Source of the DNA: Chlamydoabsidia padenii
Taxonomy: Eukaryota > Mucoromycota > Mucoromycetes > Mucorales > Cunninghamellaceae
NCBI GenBank assembly: GCA_025330725.1
Contig: JAIWND010000017.1
Coordinates: 310,001 to 374,000, forward strand
DNA length: 64,000 bases
Direction of reading: 5' to 3'
The notes under the pieces were generated by a model, which made no database searches, had not been told where the DNA came from, and saw only the letters and a list, made by a program, of their open reading frames with translations. Within the stretch, counting starts at the first letter, position 1; each line of letters opens with the position of its first letter. Of the stretch, positions 24,055 through 34,152 are shown in pieces. The position numbers and the translations under genes were made by a program.

Positions 24055-24486
24055 AACCCCCTCACTGTCAATATGTCTCTTGTTCTTTTGATTTATCCCA
24101 AACGTCTATAATCCAAAATCAATAAAACAACAACTGAAAACTGAATGTTAATAGACAGCTATAGATAAGATAGAACTGCTTATCTGGTTTATGCTTTATA
24201 TATGTGAACATGCCGTGATAATAAAGAATGTCTGGTTTTGAATATGTAAATCCGATAGTCTCGGCACTGAAGAATAAAGTCTTGTCCTTTCATTGCCACT
24301 GTATATATATAAAGACAGAATTTATTTCTCTTTATACTCTTGTGTAATAGAGGACCATCATCGTTAGACTCCATGTGAAGAGAAGAACAATGTTTGACAG
24401 ATAAAACAAAACGAATGACCCTATAGGTAATCAAGCCATGAATTTTTACCTTTTAATCGATTGGCTATGCTTGCATTGTCCTCATT

Positions 24487-24603
24487 TTATTTTTTGGTTC
24501 CTTTTTTTCCCATCACGGTCAAAGTCGGGAGTACTACTTTGTTCTTTCTCAAGTTTACATGTCCATTGTACACATCAAAATGTACCACTGTGAACTTTTT
24601 CAT
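24487..24603 (-). CDS. doubtful small open frame
   Basis: From the ATG at about 24603 the minus strand reads MKKFTVVHFDVYNGHV... to ...TVMGKKGTKK and stop. The frame stays open upstream to about 24702 without an ATG, and a promoter-like word lies on this side at 24781-24796. No splice evidence or family recognised; it may be chance. Confidence 0.2.
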   Translation of the reverse strand: MKKFTVVHFDVYNGHVNLRKNKVVLPTLTVMGKKGTKK

Positions 24604-25275
24604 ATGAGTAAAACCCACCAGCTTGATTTTGTTGTCCAAACTACACCTTTTCAAACCTTGATAACAGGATGAAACTTTTGTCGACGGCTTTTTGATGAAC
24701 AAGTAGCATCCTTTTATTCACATGTTTTTTATAATGGCCTTTCAGGGGTCGCCATTTTATATGCATATTACAATTCCGTCTTTTTCAAATTCCGCCTTTT
24801 TTCTTTTTCATATATAGAAAGCACTGACCACGATGTCTTATCCAAAACATCATGTGAAAATCAAAGACTGAAAAAAAAAAAAAGTTTCTCGTTGTTCACA
24901 TCCTGATTTGGTGTTGACTAGGGTTTTTCTTTTTATTGTGTTGATATGGTATGTAGTGTTTGGGGTAGACGACATATAAAGCCGAAATAAAAAGACGATC
25001 TTTTTTGATTACAGATGATACATCATCATCACATGGTAAGATTAGAAAAGAGTGTCAAATTATATGTTATATGATATAAATAAACTGACTCGACCTTTAC
25101 TCCTTAATTTTCGAGCCGTCATTTTTTTCATATTTTAGTGTGAGTAAAAACTCAAATTTCTATTTCTTCCTTTCTCTTTCCCCTTTCCATCACTTTATTT
25201 TTTTTTTATTTTTTATTTTTTACTCTCCTCTCTTTTATTATACTCTCTCTCTTTTTATCTACGACTTGAAATCCA

Positions 25276-26772
25276 ATGGCTAGAAATCATCATCATCATC
25301 ATCACCATCATCATCACAGTAATGAAAATGGTAATTATAACGAATGGGGGATAATAGGATTGGTTTTCAAAAAAAGGTTTTGTTTGAACGTTTCATTACT
25401 GAAACCGTTATCATAATACCAAAAAAAAAAAAAAAAAAAAAGTTTACGCGTGGACCCAACAAACGATACTAATCTAGATAACTATGTTGGGGCTCAGACA
25501 TCCGGGGGGGGGGGGAAAGGGAAACTGACCCTTTTAACACTACTTTGATCCCTCTTACTTATCATTCTTCTTTTATATATATATATATACAATAATAATC
25601 TAGGTAATGGTCATGTCAAGCATACTGAATCCAATGGTCAGGCGACAAAAGAAGAACTACCAACCGACAAGAAACAACAAACAAAGACCCAATTCGTCTC
25701 ACGTGTGACATCTATTCCTATTGTCAATGATAGTGTCTCGACAGTATCCAACCTTGCTAACAAAACCACTTTGGGCAGATTCGCCTTTGCTACAGCCAAC
25801 TCGACCTATTCGACTGTATCCAAATACACCAGCCAACAACCTGCTTATGTCCAATCTTACTATCAACACTATGTACAACCTCATTTGGAAAAAGCCGATC
25901 AACTGGGCTGTCGATCCCTAGACTTGATTCAAACCCGATTCCCGGTGGTAAACGAACCTACTGAGAAATTGGTGGATGTGGTACGACAACCTTCTTACCA
26001 AGTCATCGACGGGGTCAAGGTACGTTTGGATTCGACTCTTTCCACAGTGCGTGCGCCAGCTGATTATGCCAATAAACGACTGGTGACGGTGGTGGATAAT
26101 GTGGAAGCTCTCGTACATCGTTATCTTCCTCCCAGTGACAATAACAACAAAACAACCGACAATACATCATCTTCAGATGTCAATCAAATCTATCGTGCTT
26201 ATGGTGTATTGAACGAGGCTACTTTACGTTTGACTCGACGTGTCAGTGATCAAGTCAAAACCTCGGTCCCTCGCTCCCGTGAAGATGTGATCCAAACCGC
26301 CACGACCAACTTGCAATCGATTCATGCCACTCTGACTCGGTCCATCGCGGTGTATGCCGAAGCAACCCAACGCCATCTTCCTCCCGTCGTGACCGAACGC
26401 ATCCAACAATGGCACACCATCACCAACGAGCGTTTACATGATTTGACACAACAGGTCTCGGTCCAACTGAATCAAGTCTTGGGCTATGTCAAGACCCAAT
26501 CACCTCAATGGGTCAAGGATCGATTGGTGTCGTTGGTAGACATTGCTAATCATCAAGTCGATCTCATTAAGGCCGAATATGTTCGTGGTGATATCTCATC
26601 TTTTGAAAAAACCAAGAATGTCGCTCATGCTTTACAAACACAAGTCCTTCCTGTGTTGCAAAACATTCAATCTCAATTGAATCACTACTCTCAAGTGGCT
26701 CGAGAAAAGGCTCAAGCTGATCTAAAAGTGCCTTTGGATTTCCTCGGTTTTAACATGCCTAAGACTGCATAA
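25276..26772 (+). CDS. perilipin-like lipid-droplet protein
   Basis: Two exons (25276..25330, 25604..26772) give 407 residues. The start is MARN followed by ten consecutive histidines. The second exon has the PAT/perilipin-type pattern: SRVTSIPIVNDSVSTVSNLA, a Tyr/Ser-rich stretch, KADQLGCRSLDLIQTRFPVV, then amphipathic repeats to the end, with no membrane span. Fungal relatives (MPL1/Cap20 group) coat lipid droplets and restrain lipolysis, which fits an oil-storing mould. The assignment rests on recognisable pattern, not on an alignment. The 273-nt intron is long for this window and contains A and G homopolymers. AATAAAG follows at about 26843. Confidence 0.75.
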
Positions 26773-26957
26773 GGTTTGGTCCCTCTAGTATTAGCCCCTC
26801 TATTTGACATAGTATACTTTCCTCACCCACGTATTATAAACCAATAAAGATAAAAATGTATTGTTTTGTTCAAATGTTTATATATATATATTATTACTGT
26901 TTATTTACTAATCTATACTGTACAAATAATGATTTATTACTAATCCAATTGTGTTGT

Positions 26958-27548
26958 TTATACTGATGATGATTTTTTGTTATCCAATTCATCCTGATCC
27001 ACAATCACTTGTATATTCTTCTTTATCGCATCGCGCTGTCGTTGTTTAGGACTAGAGTCGGTTTCCTTTACAATCATTCGAAGTCGATCCAGTTTTTGTT
27101 TACGTTCCATTTGACAAAGTTCGAATCCGATGGCTGATACACCACAAAAAGCACCCACTGCCCAGTTTGCGGACGTAGGTACAGAGCCTAAGATAATGAG
27201 GGAATGTCAGTTAGTAAGACAATAGCCTAAAACGTACACACCTACGTTTTACTAGGAATCGGATAGCACCAAGACCAAATGCAGCACCTATCACACACAA
27301 TCTTGTTATTCCATCTTTCTTTTTTGTCTTTATTGATTCTACTTACCTATACCATACAATAGAGCAGGACGGGCACAAGGAATCTTGCCAATGTCTTTGA
27401 ATTCTTCCACTTTGACAGTCTAGAAATAAAAATGTAACATAAGTATACATAGAGTGAGGCTGTGGGGTTTTAATAACAATAGTCTTGATTGTTTTACCTT
27501 TAAAGCTTCAACATAGTCGGATTTATCAGGTACGCCTTCTGGAGTCAT
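26958..27548 (-). CDS. COX20: cytochrome c oxidase assembly protein COX20
   Basis: Four exons from MTPEGVPDKSDYVEALK (27548) to the TAA at 26958 give about 130 residues. The core KIPCARPALLYGIG, AAFGLGAIRFLVKR and SVPTSANWAVGAFCGVSAIGFELCQMERKQK has the two hydrophobic segments and the Cys/Arg/Asn pattern of the COX20/FAM36A family. COX20 is an inner mitochondrial membrane chaperone that stabilises newly inserted Cox2. The C-terminal tail is charged and Ser-rich. It is divergent from the ATP synthase gamma gene, with 421 bp between start codons. Confidence 0.88.
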
Positions 27549-27969
27549 CTTGATAAATTAAACAGAAAGAAAGAGACACAGGGAGGTATGCGGTACTTTT
27601 TCTTTTTTAAAAAAAAAATCGAGTCGAGCGGAACGTGAATCATCACGTCGAAACGATACCTGATACACCCCTCCCACACTTGCACCAGAAGAAGAAACAA
27701 ACCATACTCATTCGTTATCATACCACTTGGATATGACTATTAGTAAGAATGGGGAACCTGACGATCCAATGGAGGGAGGGGAGGGAGAGGTGCACAGTGA
27801 GCAAGTGGCTACTAGACCAGGGGATGATGACGTTGAGACTGGGGGAACAGGAACGGGGATTTAAACATATCATTGACTCCCCCCGACTCAAAACAACACA
27901 AAAAATTTTCAAATCACGATTTTTGTTTTACTCTTTCTTTCCCCTCTCTTTTTCTACCCCATAAACAGA
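27549..27969. promoter_or_regulatory. divergent promoter of COX20 and ATP synthase gamma
   Basis: The spacer contains the promoter-like word CGGGGATTTAAAC at 27854-27866, 104 bp before the gamma start, and a GC-rich patch at 27617-27690 nearer COX20. Two oxidative-phosphorylation genes therefore share one control region. Confidence 0.5.
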
Positions 27970-29209
27970 ATGTTGTCCACTGCTTCTCGCATTGCCGTCC
28001 GTCCCGCTGTTGCTCGGTAAGCATAATAGAAGAAGAAAAAAAAAAAAACTCGACACTTAATTGATGACTAACGCACTCTTTATATAGCAATGGTGCTCAA
28101 GTCCGTAACATGGCCACTTTGAAAGAAGGTATATACTAATTCACCCATCATCATCAAACCATCAACCTATATATGCAGCACACACCTTACCATCATATAA
28201 AACACCACTAGACAACATAATAATAACAACAGGATCGCTAACACACTCTTTTTTTTATTATCTTCGAACGACACACATAGTCCAATTACGTTTGAAGTCT
28301 GTCCAAAACATTGAAAAGATTACTGGCTCCATGAAGATGATTGCCTCCACCAAGGTCAACAAGGCTCAACGTGCTATGGAAAGTGCTCGTGCCTTTGGTA
28401 ACGCCTCTACCTGTAAGTAGTAATAACACAACAACAAAAAAGGGGAGGGGGATTATCTAACACCTTGTTTTATGAACAGCCTTGTACACCAGTGCCGAAA
28501 CCAAGCCTGTTGAAGATGGTAAGACTTTATTCGTCGCCTCCTCCTCTGACCGTGGTCTCTGTGGTGGTATTCACAGCAGTGTGTCCAAAGCAACCCGCCG
28601 TGCCATTGCCAAACAACCCGAAGCCCCTGTCGTTGTATTGGGTGACAAGTCCAAGGCCCAATTGTCCCGTGCTGTCCGCAAGAACTTGACCTTGACCTTT
28701 AACCAAATCGGTAAAGCCGTCCCTACCTTTGACGAAGCCTGCTCTATCGTCGATGTCATTGAAGAATCCGGTTTGGAATACGATAATGTCGATATCATTT
28801 ACAACAAATTCTTGTCTGCCATCTCTTACGAAGCCGATGTCCTCCGTACTTTCTCTCAAGATGCGTTCAAGGCTTCTCCCAACTTTGCTGTGTATGAAAT
28901 CGAAGATGATGTCTTGGCCAACTTGCAACAATTCACCTTTGCCAACTCTGTTTACCATGCTTTGGTCGAAGGTCATGCTGCTGAAATGTGTGCCAAGCGC
29001 GCTGCGATGGAAAATGCTACCAAGAATGCCGGTGAAATGATCAGCAAATTGACCATGTTCTATAACCGTGGTCGTCAAGCTGTCATTACCAACGAATTGA
29101 GTAAGTAGCACGGAAAAATTAATAGGTGATGATGGGGTTGGGTACTAACTGTCTTTTTTTTTTTTTTTTTTTACTAGTTGATATTATTACTGGTGCCTCT
29201 GCTCTTTAG
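27970..29209 (+). CDS. ATP3: mitochondrial F1 ATP synthase subunit gamma
   Basis: Five exons encode about 300 residues. A mitochondrial presequence (MLSTASRIAVRPAVAR) is split from NGAQVRNMATLKE. The N-terminal helix QLRLKSVQNIEKITGSMKMIASTK, the SSDRGLCGGIHSSV motif, and the C-terminal helix AMENATKNAGEMISKLTMFYNRGRQAVITNEL with IDIITGASAL are diagnostic of the rotor shaft gamma. The subunit turns inside the alpha3beta3 head to couple proton flow to ATP synthesis. The codon choice is more uniform than in neighbours, as expected for a highly expressed gene. An AATAAAAA-type signal follows near 29258. Confidence 0.96.
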
Positions 29210-30004
29210 ATGGAATCCTCTTTAGAATAGTCATCCCCCTCTTTTTATGAAAATATAATAAAAAACTGATTGGATATTTTGTACTAGATAGATAAATGGG
29301 TATATTTTTTACCCCTGGGGATGTCATGGATCAATGGGATGGGTTTAATAAGCCACATGGCCCACAGTCGGTGAGTGCAGGCGGGAATTGAATTTATAGT
29401 TGTGATGATGCCTTGATAAAGTCTAAAACAAAAGCCAAGGCTGATGTGTAGTACTATTAGGGTAAATAATAATGGGATGTGAAAAGAAGGAAAAAAAAAA
29501 AGATGTTAAAGAGAAAGGCAAAGAGAAGAACAAGTTGGCTAGTAAGCTTCTTTGATCAATGCAGAATTCCATACTTGTCGCCTGGCGGAATTTGAAAATC
29601 CCAATGGATGAAACCAGTATGTTAATACTTTTGATTCAATCAAATGATAGTTATACACTCAGTTGAAGATATGTAGGATTACTCTTTTTCAACATTTGGT
29701 TCTTTCATTTTGGAAAAGTATAAAGTAAATTCACGTTCTAGTGAAAATGTTTAAACCCCGCTGTGTTTCTTTTTTTCTATTTCTCAATTTGGGTTGAATG
29801 GGAAAATTCACATCTCTTCCCGTTTATCATCAACATGATCCAACGTAAAACCAAAAGGTAAGTGAATAAAGAACAGGGGGTTGTTTTAAAAATCAATATT
29901 AAGATGACAAGGGTTTCAGTTTCACTTGCTAAACCCAAGTTATATAGAGGGGAAGAAGAAAAAAGACAATGAACTCAATCTTCTTTATTATTTGAAATAC
30001 AAAC
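29210..30004. other. spacer with three promoter-like words and an upstream small frame
   Basis: The word occurs at 29381-29393 (GCGGGAATTGAAT), 29585-29600 (GCGGAATTTGAAAATC) and 29750-29761 (TTTAAACCCCGC). An eight-codon frame, MIQRKTKR, runs 29835-29861 and could be an upstream ORF in the leader of the RRM gene; its end overlaps a GTAAGTG donor, so a leader intron is also possible. Confidence 0.5.
29750..29761 (-). promoter_or_regulatory. recurrent promoter-like word
   Basis: TTTAAACCCCGC, 244 bp before the RRM protein start at 30005 and 74 bp before the upstream small frame at 29835. Confidence 0.5.
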
Positions 30005-30835
30005 ATGCAGATTCCCACTGAACACACTCCCAACTTGGTCAAGGTGACGAATATTGGAAAAAACACCAATGAACAAACCCTTCGCGACTTTTTCAGCTTT
30101 TGTGGCAAAATCAAGGATTTGGAATTGGAACCAGCAGGCGATCACCAAAAGGCGTTAATTATGTTTGAATCCGCCAAGGCGGCCAAGACAGCAGAACTGT
30201 TAAGCAATGGTAAAAAAAAAAAAAAAAAGGAAGAATACTCGTATTGTGGCCAATGACTAATTGCACTTGCTTTTTAAATAGCTTTGGTAGAAGACAACCA
30301 TATCCAAGTGGAACCTTACTTTCCTCCTCAAGATGAAAAGACACCAACAGAGGAGGGTGATGGAAAGACGGTGTCGAATATTATGGCGGAACTACTCTCG
30401 GCCGGCTATGCCTTGGGTGATCAAGTACTTGCCAAAGGAATTGCCTTTGATCATCAATATGGGGTAAGGGACACGGTGCAACATTACTATGACCAGATAC
30501 GACAAAACTTGCAGCAATGGGATGAACAGTATCATGTGTCGAACAAGGTGGAACAAGTGTCGGAAAAGGCTCAAGACTGGATGCAGCATAATCCTACCGG
30601 TCAAAAGGTCGCTGGTCTCATCACTCAATTCTCTCAACAAATCAGTGATTTACACAATGAAGCTAAGCGTCTAGTGGTAAAGCCTTAATTTGTTATTTTG
30701 TTGGGGGATTACATCTTGTGATGCTAAACTTTCTTTTTTTTTTTTTTTACTTTACTTACCTTCTTTCTTCTTCTTCTTTACTAGTCTGTCCGGCAACAAC
30801 AAGCACAATCCAATCAACCTGAACCTGCGGAATAG
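30005..30835 (+). CDS. Vip1-type RRM protein
   Basis: Three exons (30005..30209, 30282..30676, 30785..30835) give 216 residues. One RRM is present at the N-terminus: LVKVTNIGKNTNEQTLRDFF as RNP2 and first helix, and KALIMFESAKAAKTAELL as a weakened RNP1. The second half is a helical, Gln-rich amphipathic region (GYALGDQVLAKGIAFDHQYG, then QDWMQHNPTGQKVAG). This layout matches fission-yeast Vip1 and the plant BPA1-like proteins; in those families the RRM is degenerate and RNA binding is unproven. The start is the ATG directly preceding QIPTEHTPN. AATAAAAA-type signals follow near 30895. Confidence 0.8.
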
Positions 30836-31388
30836 TATATATATAACATAGTATAGTAGTCTTCATTCTCTTCTATTTTTTTTTTTTTAATAAATCAATA
30901 AAAACTACTCCATTATAAAATGGCTTCTTTGTAAAGACATTACCATATTTCACATGCATTGATGATATGTCAGGTGATCCTTTTTTTTTTGCTGGGTCTT
31001 GTTCACCAAATGATGTGACGGGCTGATTATGTGTACCACTTGGTTAAAAAGGATGATTCATTGGTACAGTCAACAAATGAATGCTCGAGTTGAACGGATG
31101 ACCATGGTTTATTTTGGGAAAAATGCCGAATCACGTTATGGCCTCTCATCTTGTTCTTTTGAAAATTCAAATTCCGCACGCACATCTGCATATCAACATT
31201 TGATCACTGAAAAGAAGGATCCCAGATCAACTTTGCTGTAGGACAACGGGGTGGTCGGAACAAATCCGCTTAGTTGGTTTTCCGATCTACGCATAATCTC
31301 CAGAACGAAATAAAAAAGCTTCATTTTTTTTTTTGTTTCTCATTCTCTCTTTTACTTTACTTTTTTTTTTTTTCTTCTTCCCTAAACA
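30836..31388. other. intergenic spacer
   Basis: Contains the polyadenylation region of the RRM gene and the promoter-like word ATTCAAATTCCGC at 31165-31177, 212 bp before the zinc-finger gene, followed by T-rich tracts. No gene seen. Confidence 0.55.
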
Positions 31389-32396
31389 ATGGCATCCTTA
31401 GATTACTTTATCACTTCATCAAAACATAATAATGAGTATTATGTTCCTGAACAACCTGAAAACGCGCAATGTAAAAAGACATATACACAAGAGGGAAATC
31501 CATATTAATGAATGACGTTTTTTTTTTTTTTTTAATCTTTTATAGTCGATTATGATGCTGTAGTAAACAACGGCGCTCAGGTACATTACTGGCCCACCAA
31601 TGAATTCAACGCATTATGGACAAACGGGTATGATCAAGGTCTATTCCCTTTACTTTCACATCAACAACAACAAGCTTATAATCCATCTCATCCTTGTACT
31701 GATGACCCTTCTATCGGAAGCACATCTGACAACTCATCATCAGTGGCTCCCTCTCCTTGTTATGTTACATCATCACCCACCACATCGACCTTTTCATCGA
31801 TTCATGCATTTTCAACCCCCGAAAACTCCGCCCATCTCATCTCTCCTACTCCCTTGGCCTCTCTCCAACATCTAAGCCGAGAAGCCTTGATTGATCGTGT
31901 ATTGGAACTAGAACAAGAACTTATTTATTGTCATTCATCGGAATCACCAAAACAGGATGGCTGGCAATGTCGATGGGACTCATGTGATACTGTTACCTCC
32001 ACTTTAGAACAGCTGACGGATCATCTTTATCGTATTCATGTCGGTAGGGGAAAAGTAAGTACATTTTCACTTGATGTTTTACAATTAACTAATCGAAAAA
32101 TCAACGTGCAGGCATCTTATTATTGTGGATGGACTGGTTGTGCTCGACATGATAAACCTTTTACAAAAAGACATAAAATGCATAATCATTTACGAACACA
32201 TACTGGTGAACGTCCTTTTGTTTGTCGCACACCCGGATGTCACAAACGGTTCTCTCGTCCCGATTCACTCAGTACACATCAAAAGACTCATAGTAACGTG
32301 CGGCCTTTTGTCTGTGCAGAATGTGGAAAATCTTACTTTCATGCTCGCTCTTTACGAAAACATTTAAAAGCTTCACCTCATACTATCACCGGATAA
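31389..32396 (+). CDS. GLI/Zic-type C2H2 zinc-finger transcription factor
   Basis: Three exons (31389..31470, 31546..32054, 32112..32396) give 291 residues. A Ser/Thr/Pro-rich N-terminal half ends in a short coiled stretch (LIDRVLELEQELIYCH). The fingers follow: CRWDSC with HLYRIH, CGWTGCARHDKPF with HNHLRTH, CRTPGCHKRF with LSTHQKTH, and CAECGKSYF with LRKHLK. The extended first two fingers (CxWxxC) and HTGERPF linkers resemble the GLI/Zic/PacC group. The second intron (32055..32111) is 57 nt and has no stop in frame, so its retention would insert 19 residues between fingers 1 and 2. Targets unknown. Confidence 0.88.
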
Positions 32397-32831
32397 TGAC
32401 ATCCGCTAGGTTGACATCATTTGATCTTTCTTTTTGCAAGGTGCAGGATCACCACTTTTTTTTTTTTTATATATCAATAAACAATCAAAAGAAAACTGGG
32501 GTTTCTTCTTTTTTACCATCTCGTGATCACATACTAAACTCCGCTCAGGGCAAAGTTTCGGGAGGTCCGAATAGATTGATTCATCATTAAAAAAAAAAAA
32601 CATTCGAGTGGGTAAAGCATGTGCTTGTGCTGATCTTTAGGTTAGTGGGATACAAACTAAATCAGGTACAGCGACAAAAGGGAGTGACGGGAGTCGAACT
32701 TTTTATTTTGTAATCGATGGATGTTCCTCAAAGCATGAGCATCTTTCTATTGGTTGGCGTTGATTGAATGATTTTCGTCATTCTTCAAATCCTATGCGCA
32801 CGGAATGTTGGTGCTTCGGCGTTTGAAAGGA

Positions 32832-32990
32832 CAGAAAAAAGTCATCGCAAGCCTGAACATACCAACAAAGGGGTCTTGGAACTTGGCTTTTGCGGTAACT
32901 CATGTGGGAAATATGCCATAATGTCAACACCGCCACTTTAATCATTAGCATCTGTTGACAATTAAGAGAGTAGAGCCCATTCCAAATCTT
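32832..32990 (+). repeat. diverged direct repeat, copy 1
   Basis: Matches 33293-33450 over its length. Shared blocks include AAAAGTCAT, AAATATG, ATAATGTC, GTTGACAAT and GAGTAG in the same order. No coding sense. Confidence 0.75.
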
Positions 32991-33292
32991 AGTAGAGGCA
33001 GGCGGGATCTGAAAATGAAATCTTGGTTCTTTTTTTATATATATTCTACATCCTTTTTTTTACAAAAGTCAGGTTAAAACGATCTTGAGGCTATACTGCT
33101 CGATACAAGGTACTTGGTACAATGGTCATTAGGTAAAGTTTGTTGGAAGTAGGTTAAGGAATGCTCATGGTCACTTTGTCATGAGCGTCACTTGTCTATT
33201 GAGGCAGTAGGGCTCTCCTAAGATTCAAGGTGAGGGTAAGCGGGGTGTCAAATAAGTATGGTCTCGTCTGTCAATGCTCTTTCTTGCAAAGG

Positions 33293-33450
33293 ACATGTAA
33301 AAGTCATTACAAGGCTGGACAAACTGACACAAGGATTTTGGAGCTTGGTTTGTAAGGTGAAGTATGTCAGAAATATGCTATAATGTCCACATGTCCACTC
33401 TAATCAGTAGCATCCGTTGACAATGGAGCGAGTAGTGCTCTTCCCAAATT
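33293..33450 (+). repeat. diverged direct repeat, copy 2
   Basis: The second copy of the 32832-32990 unit, about 460 bp downstream in the same orientation, with many substitutions and small indels. Confidence 0.75.
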
Positions 33451-33633
33451 CCGTGCGCCTAGCATTTCTAATTTTATTTAGTATTATCCACATACATATA
33501 TAACGGTATCTTGGTTTCGTATACAACAATATTAGTATAGTGCCCTCTCTCTCTTATTATATCAACCTACTTTTCGAATCTATCCGACCAATCTAGTCTC
33601 ATTTATAAGACAACACAAAACGAATTATCATAA

Positions 33634-33838
33634 ATGGGTGATAAAGGAACTATCACCGTCCATTCTATCAACACAAAAGTACAATGAAAACCAGCAATAA
33701 GACATGTTCCTTTTTTTTTTGGCATCATCAACTACTGGTAACAAGGTCGATGATAATGGTTTAAACAGTCAACATCAGTTAGCACCGTTGGAATGGCGAT
33801 CCTTACAGCAGGAATGTAACATGGATGGCGACTTTTGA
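33634..33838 (+). CDS. candidate small or decayed gene
   Basis: A possible first exon MGDKGTITVHSINTK ends at a GTACAATG donor. A T-run and an AAG acceptor lead to VDDNGLNSQHQLAPLEWRSL... ending MDGDF and TGA (33836..33838), about 44 residues. The frame around the TGA stays protein-like downstream (SFVYQDASNDFVYPSDMYSY), so this may be a longer gene broken by a stop. AATAAAG follows near 33943. Family not recognised. Confidence 0.3.
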
Positions 33839-34152
33839 TCCTTCGTTTATCAAGACGCCTCTAATGACTTTGTGTATCCTTCGGATATGTATTCCTATTT
33901 TATTATAGTGTTGCCTATTTTTATATTTTAATCAATAAAGCTATTGTTATTTTACCCAACCCCTCTACTATATGTGTATTGCCTTTACTGTGCAGGATTC
34001 CATAAAAAGAATGAAGCTGGACCCTGACATTATTTATTTATTTATAGATTGACACCCCGCGTCGATCCTTTTACGGAGGTTTTCCCCGACCCTTTCCTCC
34101 ACCACCATCAACATATATATACTATATAAACAACGGATATTTCAATTCTATA

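Larger units (their letters stand above)
23863..25275. other. gene-poor interval
   Basis: Holds the PMA1 3' end, an A/G low-complexity repeat at 23966-24054, an AATAAAAC signal at 24120, a minus-strand open stretch at 24487-24606 (listed separately) and the T-rich promoter of the next gene. A promoter-like word (TTTTTCAAATTCCGCC) sits at 24781-24796. Confidence 0.5.
32397..34152. other. gene-poor interval with diverged direct repeats
   Basis: Holds two diverged copies of a sequence of about 160 bp (32832-32990 and 33293-33450), a promoter-like word at 33002-33016 (GCGGGATCTGAAAAT) and one candidate small gene (33634-33838). Otherwise nothing coding. Confidence 0.55.

Noticed and set aside
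23896..24111. Lys-rich open frame after PMA1
   Set aside because: Produced entirely by the A/G microsatellite.
24189..24434. Minus-strand frame of 81 codons
   Set aside because: No promoter word, splice site or recognisable composition ties it to a transcript.
28527..29111. Open frame of 194 codons on the minus strand
   Set aside because: Antisense shadow of the ATP synthase gamma coding exon.
32600..32720. tRNA-like T-arm wording (GTTCGACTCCC on the minus strand)
   Set aside because: The flanking bases do not form a five-pair T stem, and no A box, anticodon arm or acceptor stem can be drawn.
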